Below are positions 18,830-30,708 of a stretch of 64,000 bases of DNA, one piece after another. The stretch is from Tritrichomonas musculus (taxonomy: Eukaryota; Parabasalia; Tritrichomonadida; Tritrichomonadidae): assembly GCA_039105265.1 (NCBI GenBank), contig JAPFFF010000032.1, forward strand, positions 597,001 to 661,000, written 5' to 3'. The position numbers were made by a program, and so were the translations under genes. Below the pieces are notes generated by a model. It searched no databases and was not told the origin of the DNA. It saw nothing but the letters and a program-made list of their open reading frames with translations. Positions within the stretch are counted from its first letter, which is position 1. Each line of letters opens with the position of its first letter.

Positions 18830-21800
18830 TCACTTTTTCCCACTTTTTCAAAAAAAAAGTTGATTTTTTTCTGAAAACATTTTTTATTATGCATTTTTTT
18901 CAAAAAAAAAATAAAGTTATGCATTTTTTTGAAAAATTTAAAAAAATAGTTGAAAAATTTGGTTAGGCAATTTAGGTATTCATGGAGGAAAAATCCCCAA
19001 AAAATATATATTGATCACTGTATGATGAAAGTTATAATGGCATAAATTTTATTCGAAAATTTCATTTCCACTCAAGATATCTAATTTGATTTCGATAAAG
19101 AGTTTCAATAAAAAGCTACAAAAGTATGCAAACAATGCACAATCGTATTTCAATTCACCATTTATACTCTTATTAATCAATTCTTAAATTTGATAATTAT
19201 CAATTTATTTCGAATATTCGATATTTTTATTACTATGTTTAAGTAATCCACTTTTCCGTTATATATAAGATTTTTCATCATATTTTGCATACAATAACTC
19301 CAGTAAATGCTATGAATTGCGCTTTAAAATATTTATATTTATCAATGATATCCAAAAAATCTCATAGATAATATACATAAATTTGTATTAAATATGTATT
19401 GAATTAAATGTATATTTATGTTATACTGCTTACACTTCTTTATTTTCTTTTTTCATCGAGGAAAAGCCGATAATTATTCATAAATATAAACGTATTATCA
19501 AACGCGCATTATGTAAAAAATCAAATATTTCTAAAATATGATGAGGGAAATAATATTAATTTTATGAAAAATGTAATTATTAAATTAAACTTTTCATTTT
19601 ACGCAAAAATTAAACAGATCTAAATAAAAAAGTATAAATTAAAAATGATTTTTTAAAAAATGCTTTTTATTCATTATTTGCTCATTATGAATAAATTAAT
19701 TATGATGATTACAATTGCAAAAAAGATGATAATTGAAGAGACGAAGAGAAAAAAGAAGAAGATGAAGAATAAGACGATGATGATGAAGAAGACGATGATG
19801 ATGAAGAAGACGATGATGATGGAGAAGAAGACGATAATGATGGAGAAGAAGACGATGATGATGGAGAAGAAGACAATAATGATGGAGAAGAAGACGATGA
19901 TGATGAAGGAGAAGACGATGGTGAAGAAGAAGACGATGATGAAGAAGAAGAAGACAATGATGATGAAGAAGAAGACGATGATGAAGAAGAAAAAGACAAT
20001 GATGATGAAGAAGAAGACGATGATGATGAAGAAGAAGACGATGATGATGAAGAAGAAGACGATGATGATGAAGAAGAAGACAATGATGATGAAGAAGAAG
20101 ACGATGATGATGAAGAAGACAATAATGATGATGAAGAAGAAAATGATGATGAAGAAGAAGACAATGATGATGAAGAAGAAGACGATGATGAAGAAGAAGA
20201 AGACGATGATGATGAAGAAGAAGACAATGATGATGGAGAAGAAGACAATGATGATGATGAAGAAGACAATGATGATGATGATGAAGAAGACAATGATGAT
20301 GATGAAGAAGAAGACAATGATGATGATGAAGAAGAAGACAATGATGATGGAGAAGAAGACAATGATGATGATGAAGAAGAAGACAATGATGATGATGAAG
20401 AAGAAGACAATGATGATGAAGAAGAAGACAATGATGATGATGAAGAAGAAGACGATGATGATGAAGAAGACAATGATGATGAAGAAGAAGACGATGATGA
20501 TGATGAAGAAGACAATGATGATGATGAAGAAGAAGACAATGATGATGAAGAAGAAGACGATGATGATGAAGAAGAAGACAATGATGATGAAGAAGAAGAC
20601 AATGATGATGATGAAGAAGACGATGATGATGAAGAAGAAGACGATGATGATGAAGAAGAAGACGATGATGATGATGAAGAAGAAGACGATGATGATGATG
20701 AAGAAGAAGACGATGATGATGAAGAAGAAGACAATGATGATGAAGAAGAAGACAATGATGATGATGAAGAAGAAGACGATGATGATGATGAAGAAGACAA
20801 TGATGATGATGAAGAAGAAGACGATGATGATGAAGAAGAAGACGATGATGATGAAGAAGAAGACAATGATGATGAAGAAGAAGACAATGATGATGAAGAA
20901 GAAGACGATGATGATGAAGAAGAAGACGATGATGATGAAGAAGAAGACGATGATGATGAAGAAGAAGACAATGATGATGAAGAAGAAGACGATGATGATG
21001 AAGAAGAAGACAATGATGATGATGAAGAAGACGATGATGATGAAGAAGAAGACGATGATGATGAAGAAGAAGACGATGATGATGAAGAAGAAGACGATGA
21101 TGATGAAGAAGAAGACGATGATGATGAAGAAGAAGACGATGATGATGAAGAAGAAGACGATGATGATGAAGAAGAAGACAATGATGATGAAGAAGAAGAC
21201 AATGATGATGAAGAAGAAGACGATGATGATGAAGAAGAAGACGATGATGATGATGAAGAAGACAATGATGATGGAGATGGTGGAGAAGAAGAAGATGAAG
21301 ACGATGATGATGGAGATGGTGGAGAAGAAGAAGATGATGATGACGGAGAAAAAGAAGAAGAAGAAGACAATAATGATGGAGAAGAAGAAGAAGATGAAGA
21401 TGATGGAGATGATGATGATGAAGAAGACAATAATGATGGAGATGATGATGATGAAGAAGACAATAATGATGGAGAAGAAGAAGAAGAAGAAAAAGGATCA
21501 GACCAAGATGATTGAAATGAAAAAGAATACGATGACGAAAGAGGAGAAAGAAAGATAATGATGATGACTATACTGATAAAGAAGAAAATAAAGAAATTTG
21601 GTAATGATAATGACTATTTAAGTATTTTCATGGCACTTTGATTGTTATTATTTGCGTTTGAGATTGTTAACAGAATTATTCGAGATATTAATCAGCAAAT
21701 ATGTATTTGCTTCAAACTCTATATAGCATTTTTATGTGATAAATTGATTTAAATTATCTATCTTATAATATTTAAGATGGTACTGTTATCAATATATAGA

Positions 21801-21853
21801 GCATTTTGATATAAAAATAGCAATATCATACTGACTGAAATGTGAGGTGAAAA
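18830..21853 (+). repeat. left arm of a large inverted duplication (main part)
   Basis: This stretch recurs in inverse orientation at 33803-37315, and the arms appear near-identical outside the microsatellite. The outer boundary is sharp: both share AGTGGGAAAAAGTGA and diverge immediately after. The left arm continues after a foreign insertion at 30569-30708, which matches 33671-33810. The difference in length, about 0.49 kb, is explained by microsatellite copy number. The arm carries no convincing gene. Confidence 0.9.
19770..21500 (+). repeat. (GAT)n(GAA)n microsatellite, left arm
   Basis: About 1.7 kb of imperfect 18-24-bp units built from GAT, GAA and GAC/AAT triplets. Because the unit length is a multiple of three, long frames exist on both strands (Met/Lys-rich forward, Ser-rich reverse, plus Asp/Glu-rich pieces). 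Those compositions are repeat artefacts. No conserved protein features are present. Confidence 0.92.
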
Positions 21854-22092
21854 AAAGGTACCCAAACTCTATTTTTTCGGACAATACCTTTTATATATTA
21901 TTTGATTATTTTATAAATACTAATATTTATATTTATTTAAAAATATTAAAATTTTATCTAATAATTTCCAGTATAAATAGAAATTTAATTTTGTCTAATT
22001 TTGATTAGTTTACAAATTTACAAAATTGAAAAAGTTTTAAAATGATTGTTTTATAAATTTGAATAAAAAATCTTTTTGATTAACATTTTTTA

Positions 22093-23472
22093 AGGTACAA
22101 ATCCAGTACGTTATTTTTTGTAAGTGAGAACGTTTATTATTTGAATAGATGGGGGTCTTTGAAAAAGTTTAAATTGACAAGGTGTGTTTTTGACATTTAT
22201 TTTACATTTTTCTTAATTCAATGACATGTTATGTAAAAAATAGTCAGATATTCGATTTTTTATATAACATGTCGATTTTTTCTTATAAAGTGAAAGGTAG
22301 GTCAACATAAAATATTCTATTCAATTTAAAAAAAAAATAATCTATGAATATCTTTATAAGAATTAGAGTATATTTTTAAATATAATATTTATTATCTTTT
22401 AAATAAATAAAAATAGCATTTTGAATAATTTAAAAATTAAAAAAAGATTTTATTATAGTTTTATTGATGTTTTATTTTTTAATCATTCTTTTTCTCTAAA
22501 TTCACAGATTAAAAATGGAAAATATTTTACTATTATCTTTATAAGGAAAACTATTACAAAATTTATTTTATATTATTTCGATTCCAACGCTGGATATAAA
22601 AATATTTAAGGTTTTTTTAATTCATAAAATTGAATTGATATTCATCGTCTTCATGTTGATAATTGGCTTGATTTAAAAATTGAATTGATATTTCTTCTGT
22701 CAAAATTAATAAAATGGAAAAAATGCATAATTTAGCAGATGAAATTGAGCGTTTAAAAGAAGAAAACTTGAATTTACGTAGAAAATTTTTAAGTATTATT
22801 CCACCTAATAACAAGCTATCACCTACATTCTATTCTGATTATATGACGATGAAATAATGCTAAATAAAAAATAAACTTATTATAAAATTATGTATTTTGA
22901 ATTGAGCAATAAAGTCCGGTAAATTGAAAATCCGGGCAAGTCCGGTAAAATTAAATTGATAAAAAATCGAAACAGTCACGTAAATGATCATAATCTGCAG
23001 CCTTTTAAGTAATAAATCAAAGAAATCTTTAATATTGAGCATATTTCCTGAAAATATAATAAAATATTAAGATATATATGATGAAATTGTTTTTCATTAA
23101 TTTTTTTAACAAATTAATTATTATTTTCTACATATTTTATATAATATAATATTGCTTATTTATAAGATTTATATTTTGTTAATTCAGAGATAAGTGTAAA
23201 TGTTTTTTTTTTTATTCTATTCAATTTTTACCTATTCAATTTTTAGGAAATTAATGCGCTCCGAAATAAATATTTTAAATTTTTCTTTATATGATTAAAA
23301 TTATTTTTTCGTTGTCGGTGGAAAATTAATGATTTTTTATATAGAATATATGTTATAAAAACCAAGCAGTAAAATCCACTAGAAATCATTTTTCATCTAT
23401 ATAGGTGAGTTGACCTACCTTTATAAAGTGTCAAAAAAAATGGCGGTTACGTAACGTACTGGATTTGTACCT
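22093..23472. mobile_element. 1.38-kb TA-flanked TIR element (Tc1/mariner-like)
   Basis: Ends are a perfect 21-bp inverted repeat beginning AGGTACAAATCCAGTACG at 22093 and its inverse ending at 23472, with TA on both sides (22091-22092, 23473-23474). A subterminal inverted motif AAAGGTAGGTCAAC occurs at about 22293-22306 and inversely at 23406-23420. No transposase remains. It is nested in the element with the 8-bp target duplication. Confidence 0.75.
22714..22857 (+). CDS. 47-aa coiled-coil ORF inside the mini element
   Basis: ATG to TAA, 47 codons. The N-terminal half has a leucine-heptad look (HNLADEIERLKEENLNLRR), then SIIPPNN and a short tail. The amino-acid use is protein-like, unlike the surrounding AT noise. 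It could be a captured exon or a remnant of a bZIP- or tropomyosin-like gene. There is no further support. Confidence 0.3.
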   Translation: MEKMHNLADEIERLKEENLNLRRKFLSIIPPNNKLSPTFYSDYMTMK

Positions 23473-23737
23473 TAAATAAATATATACATATAAATGTTTA
23501 CATATATATTTATTGTTATTAATAGTTTTTTTGATTATTTTTTGGCGGAATGACAAACTATAGAAAAAGTTACACCATTTTTTTCTGAGGAAAATTCGTT
23601 ATTCTGACTTTTTGAGTTAATTGAGAAGGCATACAAAAAGTTCTAAAATTTTCTTGTAAAGTTTTGAAAAAGTTCACTAAGATAAAACCATGAAAAAGCG
23701 CCATTTTTATAGAACTAAACCAATCAAAGAAACCGAG

Positions 23738-24480
23738 ATGACGACATTGCCGCCCATAGCATGATCACGATCAGTAATGCTTAGCAGCTAGCTGGTTGTA
23801 ACTGCGGCGAGTCGTCATCCGGACAAAGATATCACGATTTCATCCGGAAGATCTGGAATGACGACATTGCCGCCCATAGCAAGACCACGATCAGCAATGC
23901 TTAGCAGCTAGCTGGTTGTAACTGCGGCGAGTCGTCATCCGGACAAAGATATCGCGATTTCATCCGGAAGATCTGGAATGACGACATTGCCGCCCATAGC
24001 AAGACCACGATCAGTAATGCTTAGCAGCTGGCTGGTTGTAACTGCGGCGAGTCGTCATCCGGACAAAGATATCGCGATTTCATCCGGAAGATCTGGAATG
24101 ACGACATTGCCGCCCATAGCAAGACCACGATCAGTAATGCTTAGCAGCTGGCTGGTTGTAACTGCGGCGAGTCGTCATCCGGACAAAGATATCGCGATTT
24201 CATCCGGAAGATCTGGAATGACGACATTGCCGCCCATAGCAAGACCACGATCAGCAATGCTTAGCAGCTAGCTGGTTGTAACTGCGGCGAGTCGTCATCC
24301 GGACAAAGATATCGCGATTTCATCCGGAAGATCTGGAATGACGACATTGCCGCCCATAGCAAGACCACGATCAGTAATGCTTAGCAGCTGGCTGGTTGTA
24401 ACTGCGGCGAGTCGTCATCCGGACAAAGATATCGCGATTTCATCCGGAAGATCTGGAATTGACGACATTGCCGCCCATAG
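23738..24480 (+). repeat. 120-bp array, outer left arm of MULE copy 2 (6 units)
   Basis: Six 120-bp units starting at 23738, 23858 and so on to 24338, then a partial unit. Several units have CAGCTGGCTGG in place of CAGCTAGCTGG. This removes an in-frame TAG and creates a spurious 97-codon frame with a 40-residue period. Confidence 0.93.
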
Positions 24481-24863
24481 GACGACCACGGTGGCAATAA
24501 AAAGATGAAAATAAAACAAACAAAAAACAAACAAAATTGATTATTTAATATTATTATTACGATTTTTTAATTTTTTTATTTTGATAAAGCTTATTTAAAA
24601 TATTCTGAGTCTTCTCAGAAATTTGTTAAATTTTTTTTTTTATAAATATATATAACTTTTTGAAAGAATTATGGTCTTTTTATATTTATGGAAGAAGACC
24701 AAAATCTTTATTATTCAGCGAAATATCTATCTCATACGCAAAGACCTAATTCTTTAAAAGATAAAGTTCTAAAATTTTCTTGTAAAGTTTTGAAAAAGTT
24801 CACTAAGATAAAACCATGAAAAAGCGCCATTTTTATAGAACTAAACCAATCAAAGAAACCGAG
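24481..24863 (+). repeat. duplicated leader, truncated transposase 5' end and rejoined terminal segment
   Basis: 24481-24689 repeats the transposase leader. 24690-24766 repeats its first 26 or so codons. At a 4-base overlap (AAAG) the sequence jumps into the middle of the terminal region (GTTCTAAAATTTTC...), which then leads into a second array. This is an internal duplication of the arm plus gene start. Confidence 0.9.
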
Positions 24864-25240
24864 ATGACGACATTGCCGCCCATAGCATGATCACGATCAG
24901 TAATGCTTAGCAGCTAGCTGGTTGTAACTGCGGCGAGTCGTCATCCGGACAAAGATATCACGATTTCATCCGGAAGATCTGGAATGACGACATTGCCGCC
25001 CATAGCAAGACCACGATCAGCAATGCTTAGCAGCTAGCTGGTTGTAACTGCGGCGAGTCGTCATCCGGACAAAGATATCGCGATTTCATCCGGAAGATCT
25101 GGAATGACGACATTGCCGCCCATAGCAAGACCACGATCAGCAATGCTTAGCAGCTGGCTGGTTGTAACTGCGGCGAGTCGTCATCCGGACAAAGATATCG
25201 CGATTTCATCCGGAAGATCTGGAATTGACGACATTGCCGC
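24864..25240 (+). repeat. 120-bp array, inner left arm of MULE copy 2 (3 units)
   Basis: Units at 24864, 24984 and 25104, then a partial unit from 25224. The first unit shows the terminal-proximal variant. This indicates that the block was copied together with the terminal segment. Confidence 0.93.
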
Positions 25241-25453
25241 CCATAGGACGACCACGGTGGCAATAAAAAGATGAAAATAAAACAAACAAAAAACAAACAA
25301 AATTGATTATTTAATATTATTATTACGATTTTTTAATTTTTTTATTTTGATAAAGCTTATTTAAAATATTCTGAGTCTTCTCAGAAATTTGTTAAATTTT
25401 TTTTTTTATAAATATATATAACTTTTTGAAAGAATTATGGTCTTTTTATATTT

Positions 25454-27796
25454 ATGGAAGAAGACCAAAATCTTTATTATTCAGCGAAATATCTATCTCA
25501 TACGCAAAGACCTAATTCTTTAAAAGATAAAGGATTAAGAACATTCATTGAAATTGTTCCTTTGCATTCTCAGAATTTCAATATCATTTCGCTAATCCTT
25601 TTCCTCGATAGCTTAACCAAAGAATTTATATGCAACAACAAAAGAGTTTATAATGACATTTTTTCGTTTAGTTGCTGTAATAAATCAAAGATAAATACTG
25701 AAATTCAAATATTTAGCATAACTGTCAAAAACGATTTGGAAACCATTAAAGTTCTCGCTAGAGATCAACTCCTTGAAAACCAAACTATGAAAGTTGTTAC
25801 TATTGATTTTGAAGAATGTATCATGACGTCGCCATATACTTTGAAAAATAAAGAGTGTCCTTTTTTGACTCAAGATTTTTGGAATAAACAATGTAAACAT
25901 AAAAATACAATGCTTTATACTTTTTGTAATTACGTAGCTCGAAAAAATTCTAATTTTCCAATATTTATAAAATTTGCTTTTCAAAACTTTTTAGATAAAA
26001 GAACCTTGCGTAGAAGAGCCGTTAGTTTTCAAGGTTATGATGATTTTTATAAAATTTTATTGCATTTACCTGGTTTTGTTTATATTGAGATAAGTACTCA
26101 AAAAGTTCAGGACGATGGATTTGCATTTAAATTTAATAATGATTTTGCTTTTATTAAAAATATAATATGGATTATGCCTTGGGCTTTAGAAGTTATAAAT
26201 TATATGCATTATTTGCAAATTGATGCTTCTTTTTATGCGCTTAAGCCTTACAAATTTTGTATATACCATTCAATTTATTTCAATTCAAGTTTTCCTTTCG
26301 CATTATCAATTGGCCCTAAAGAGAACCGTTTTTTATATAATTTATTATTTGATGGATTAAATAAGTTTTGTTTAAATAAAAATGTTTTTGAAAATAAAGT
26401 TGTTTTATCAGATTTAGGTTCTCCTATCAAAAAGTTCTGTAAATTACATTCAAATATTCAATATTTTTGTCATCGTCATATTATACAAATATTTGGACCT
26501 AAATCATCATTAGGCATATGGGTTGCAAGGTTATTGAGATGCAAAACATATTTAATATATAAACAAGAAAAAGAATTTATTTTAGTTGAAATGGACGAAT
26601 ATAAAAAAGATCCAAATTCACCTTTATTTGACGATACCGATCAAGATAATGAAAAAAAACAAAAATTAAAAGATTTTGAAATTATGTTAAAAGATATAGA
26701 TGAAGTGGAAAGAATGCCAAATAAAGAAGAAATTAAAAAAAGTGATTATTATATTGCTAATTGGGCAATATGGATTCGTTCTGACCACCATGTAGCTCGT
26801 TGTTCAAATCATTCGGAAGGTTTCCACGGAAATATCAATCAAAAATTGCCAGATTCCGGAACTCATTCATTTAAAACTGGTTTCACAACAATTGTAAATT
26901 ATTTATTAAATTATATAAATAATTACTCAGATATTTGTGGAAATTCTTTTCAAAACAAACATCAAAAAATGATTCAAAAAGTTATACAAATTCTTAGCAA
27001 GAGACCAGATAATTATTTAAAATGTTCAAAAGAAAATTGTGATTGTGGTGAAGATGATTTTGTTGAATCAATTTATGGAGTGAAACTTCCTTGCATACAT
27101 ACAATATTAAATAATTTTTGCAAATCAGAAATATTTAATATTGTTAAAAATAGCAATGAAATTGATATTCAATATTTATTTGTTCAATCTCTCAAAAAGT
27201 TCCCCAATTATAAATTTGAAAAAAATCTTTTTAAATCAAATAGAAAAAATATAGATAGAATAATATCAATATACGAAGTTGAAAAGAATAGAAAGTTTGA
27301 TAAGGAATCATTGAATATATTAGGCTCTTTTATTAATGAGTTTCTTAATTGTTTTACATATGTTTTACCAAAATTCCCAAATATTAATCCAAATGATGCC
27401 AAATATTCTGGAAATCATTTTGATTTTCGAGCACTTGATGAAAAATTGGTTTTCAGAAAAAAGAAAGAAGAAAGTAACACAAGTCAAAAGAAAGAAAAAT
27501 TAAAACTTGAAAATTTATACGACGAAGATGACAATTTTGATTCAATGATAAAAGACTGTAATGCTGACATCGAATTAATTAAGAAAAAATACTATGAAAC
27601 GAAGGCTGAAATTAAAGGAATGTATCCTCAATTATCATATCATGATATCGAAAAAATATGTTTTTCTAATTTTGTCCGCTATGTTTTTGAAACTAGATGC
27701 GATAATTCAGGTGTCATATATTTTTTATCTAAATTCAAAATAGCAAGTTGGAAAAATGCAGATTTAGCTGCAGGTGGTAACAGATTTTTCTCTTAA
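25454..27796 (+). CDS. MULE transposase, copy 2
   Basis: Intact 780-codon ORF with the same features as copy 1: D257, D320 with CHRH, E455 in SNHSEGFHG, and a SWIM zinc finger at about 529-549. It has T152, D535 and E707 where copy 1 has S, V and K. None of these touches the catalytic residues, although D535 lies in the SWIM loop. Leader and trailer are also nearly identical to copy 1. The protein is probably functional and could mobilise both elements and any shorter relatives with the same ends. Confidence 0.93.
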   Translation: MEEDQNLYYSAKYLSHTQRPNSLKDKGLRTFIEIVPLHSQNFNIISLILFLDSLTKEFICNNKRVYNDIFSFSCCNKSKINTEIQIFSITVKNDLETIKVLARDQLLENQTMKVVTIDFEECIMTSPYTLKNKECPFLTQDFWNKQCKHKNTMLYTFCNYVARKNSNFPIFIKFAFQNFLDKRTLRRRAVSFQGYDDFYKILLHLPGFVYIEISTQKVQDDGFAFKFNNDFAFIKNIIWIMPWALEVINYMHYLQIDASFYALKPYKFCIYHSIYFNSSFPFALSIGPKENRFLYNLLFDGLNKFCLNKNVFENKVVLSDLGSPIKKFCKLHSNIQYFCHRHIIQIFGPKSSLGIWVARLLRCKTYLIYKQEKEFILVEMDEYKKDPNSPLFDDTDQDNEKKQKLKDFEIMLKDIDEVERMPNKEEIKKSDYYIANWAIWIRSDHHVARCSNHSEGFHGNINQKLPDSGTHSFKTGFTTIVNYLLNYINNYSDICGNSFQNKHQKMIQKVIQILSKRPDNYLKCSKENCDCGEDDFVESIYGVKLPCIHTILNNFCKSEIFNIVKNSNEIDIQYLFVQSLKKFPNYKFEKNLFKSNRKNIDRIISIYEVEKNRKFDKESLNILGSFINEFLNCFTYVLPKFPNINPNDAKYSGNHFDFRALDEKLVFRKKKEESNTSQKKEKLKLENLYDEDDNFDSMIKDCNADIELIKKKYYETKAEIKGMYPQLSYHDIEKICFSNFVRYVFETRCDNSGVIYFLSKFKIASWKNADLAAGGNRFFS

Positions 27797-29306
27797 CAAA
27801 TTTCTGAGAAGACTCAGAATATTTTAAATAAGCTTTATCAAAAAAAAAAAAAAAAAAAAAAAAAATAAAAATAAAAAATAAAAAATCACAATAATATTAA
27901 ATAATCAATTTTGTTTGTTTTTTGTTTGTTTTATTTTCATCTTTTTATTGCCACCGTGGTCGTCCTATGGGCGGCAATATCGTCAATTCCAGATCTTCCG
28001 GATGAAATCGCGATATCTTTGTCCGGATGACGACTCGCCGCAGTTACAACCAGCCAGCTGCTAAGCATTGCTGATCGTGGTCTTGCTATGGGCGGCAATG
28101 TCGTCATTCCAGATCTTCCGGATGAAATCGCAATATCTTTGTCCGGATGACGACTCGCCGCAGTTACAACCAGCTAGCTGCTAAGCATTACTGATCGTGA
28201 TCATGCTATGGGCGGCAATGTCGTCATCTCGGTTTCTTTGATTGGTTTAGTTCTATAAAAATGGCGCTTTTTCATGGTTTTATCTTAGTGAACTTTTTCA
28301 AAACTTTACAAGAAAATTTTAGAACTTTATCTTTTAAAGAATTAGGTCTTTGCGTATGAGATAGATATTTCGCTGAATAATAAAGATTTTGGTCTTCTTC
28401 CATAAATATAAAAAGACCATAATTCTTTCAAAAAGTTATATATATTTATAAAAAAAAAAATTTAACAAATTTCTGAGAAGACTCAGAATATTTTAAATAA
28501 GCTTTATCAAAATAAAAAAATTAAAAAATCGTAATAATAATATTAAATAATCAATTTTGTTTGTTTTTTGTTTGTTTTATTTTCATCTTTTTATTGCCAC
28601 CGTGGTCTTGCTATGGGCGGCAATGTCGTCATTCCAGATCTTCCGGATGAAATCGCGATATCTTTGTCCGGATGACGACTCGCCGCAGTTACAACCAGCT
28701 AGCTGCTAAGCATTGCTGATCGTGGTCTTGCTATGGGCGGCAATGTCGTCATTCCAGATCTTCCGGATGAAATCGCGATATCTTTGTCCGGATGACGACT
28801 CGCCGCAGTTACAACCAGCCAGCTGCTAAGCATTACTGATCGTGGTCTTGCTATAGGCGGCAATGTCGTCATTCCAGATCTTCCGGATGAAATCGCGATA
28901 TCTTTGTCCGGATGACGACTCGCCGCAGTTACAACCAGCTAGCTGCTAAGCATTGCTGATCGTGGTCTTGCTATGGGCGGCAATGTCGTCATTCCAGATC
29001 TTCCGGATGAAATCGCAATATCTTTGTCCGGATGACGACTCGCCGCAGTTACAACCAGCTAGCTGCTAAGCATTACTGATCGTGATCATGCTATGGGCGG
29101 CAATGTCGTCATCTCGGTTTCTTTGATTGGTTTAGTTCTATAAAAATGGCGCTTTTTCATGGTTTTATCTTAGTGAACTTTTTCAAAACTTTACAAGAAA
29201 ATTTTAGAACTTTTTGTATGCCTTCTCAATTAACTCAAAAAGTCAGAATAACGAATTTTCCTCAGAAAAAAATGGTGTAACTTTTTCTATAGTTTGTCAC
29301 TTCGCC
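27797..29306 (-). repeat. right arm of MULE copy 2: 2 units, mirrored gene start, 4 units, terminus
   Basis: After the A-run (27841-27864) come two 120-bp units (about 27962-28226), part of the terminal segment in inverse orientation, then at 28330-28402 the inverse copy of the first transposase codons. The inverse leader follows (28403-28600), then four units (about 28610-29112) and the final terminal sequence. The order mirrors the left arm exactly, with fewer units. Confidence 0.9.
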
Positions 29307-29315
29307 TTATTTTTT

Positions 29316-30568
29316 GAGAATCTAAGAAAATTATCATTTTTATTATTGCATTTTATAATTTCATTGTTATTATATATATATATATACATTTTAAAATTAT
29401 AAAATATCTTATATTGTGAAATAAAATTTATAAAAATAAGATAAATATATTTTATTATTTGAATGCATTCTGAATATATAAAATAAATATTGTGTAGATA
29501 TCTTAAGCAATTAATTAATATTATGTTCAACAATATAATATACATGATTTAATAGTATGGAATATTTTGTAAAACTCAATGAATATCTATAATTCCTATT
29601 TAGATTAAATGTATCGAGAATTTTTCAGCAAATGAAAAAAACTTTCGTAACTGAATTTTAATGATTTTTCATTATTTCATATCCTAACAAATATCAAATA
29701 TATCATTTGATATCTCATATTATATATTATATTTCAATATATAAAATGAATTATATATTTAATTTAATATAAATAAAATGTAATTTAAAAATATTATTAT
29801 TTAAATTTTTTTATAAATTGAAAGAAAAACTATAATAAAATTTTCACTTCTCAATTATAATTTTTGTTTAATTTTCCATATTTTTCTCAAAAAATTGGAT
29901 TATAAATAAATATATTATTATTTTAAATCTTTAGGTAATTTTGATCGTGATTTCAATGCATTCAAAATTGAATTCTCTTAGATTGACGACTTCACCTTTT
30001 TTTAAAAAATTGAATTCTCTTAGATTGACGACTTCACCTCTTCAGAAAAAAAAATTAACCTTTTTTTCTCCTTAAACCGTCCAAAAAATTAGTATTTTAG
30101 CTTTATCTCAATAAATCCTAGATAGTTCTACCAATTAACGAGATATATCATGTAAAATAAAATATATAAAACGATAAAACCATTACAGGAAAATGTATCG
30201 AAGGGATTAGAAATTATTTGGAAATTATTGAAATATCGATTTTTGATTTTTCGTATCTCCACATATTCTTAATTAATTAAATATATTTTTATTTTAAAAA
30301 CAAACAAATATAATAATATAGAAAAATATAAGTTCAAAAATAAAAAAATAATATTTTAATCACCACTTTTCTAGGGTTTTTAAATTTTTCAAAAAGTAAA
30401 GATTAAAAATTCTAATTTCCTCTGTAATGAACCAAACAGGTTGTAAATAGTATCAAACAATTATACATATGATAAGGATTTAAAATATGCTATTATAATT
30501 TTAGTGAGTCTTAAAATCACCAACTTTTTGCTTTCAACAAATTGAAAGAAAAGAGTTTGTATACCTTT
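29316..30568. other. AT-rich right part of the host element, with a small tandem duplication
   Basis: No gene is seen. A 34-bp direct repeat containing TCTTAGATTGACGACTTCAC occurs at about 29964-29997 and again at 30007-30040. A (TA)n tract lies at about 29371-29386. Confidence 0.6.
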
Positions 30569-30708
30569 GGTGAAAATGTGATTGAAAATGTAAGTGCGAA
30601 TGTTTTATTATCATATTTTAAATAAATATAGTAATATATCATTATGCTAATGTATATATACTTTACAATTATCCTGTAAATGAATGAGATATTGATTCAA
30701 TACTGAAT
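30569..30708 (+). repeat. left arm of the inverted duplication, distal piece
   Basis: Matches 33671-33810 in inverse orientation (starts GGTGAAAATGTGATTG, ends ATTCAATACTGAAT). It marks the inner end of the arm; the two sequences diverge immediately after. Confidence 0.88.

Larger units (their letters stand above)
23544..29306. mobile_element. complete MULE, copy 2, with mirrored arm rearrangement
   Basis: Ends GGCGGAATGACAAACTATAG and inverse ...TTTGTCACTTCGCC; 9-bp target duplications TTATTTTTT at 23535-23543 and 29307-29315. The transposase gene (25454-27796) is nearly identical to copy 1. Each arm here contains two blocks of 120-bp units separated by a copy of the gene's leader plus its first codons. 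The odd junction (coding sequence joined to internal terminal sequence at about 24763-24767) is present in mirror image on the right (about 28329). Arrays are 6 and 3 units on the left, 2 and 4 on the right. Confidence 0.93.
21854..30568. mobile_element. TIR element with 8-bp target duplication, host to two further elements
   Basis: The left end AAAGGTACCCAAACTCT and the right end, read inversely as AAAGGTATACAAACTCT, are imperfect inverted repeats. They are flanked by GGTGAAAA at 21846-21853 and 30569-30576. The right arm of the large inverted duplication has the uninterrupted sequence with one GGTGAAAA (33803-33810 inverse), a natural empty site. Without the nested mini Tc1-like element (22093-23472) and MULE copy 2 (23544-29306), about 1.56 kb remains, with no transposase visible. 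The 8-bp duplication fits hAT, P or Merlin types; the family is undetermined. Confidence 0.85.

Noticed and set aside
19660-21558. 632-codon Met/Lys-rich frame and the Ser-rich frame opposite
   Set aside because: Pure consequence of a triplet-period microsatellite. There is no domain, and both strands are open.
23978-24271. 97-codon ORF with 40-residue repeats
   Set aside because: Open only because some 120-bp units have TGG instead of TAG. It is part of the MULE arm and interrupted in other units.
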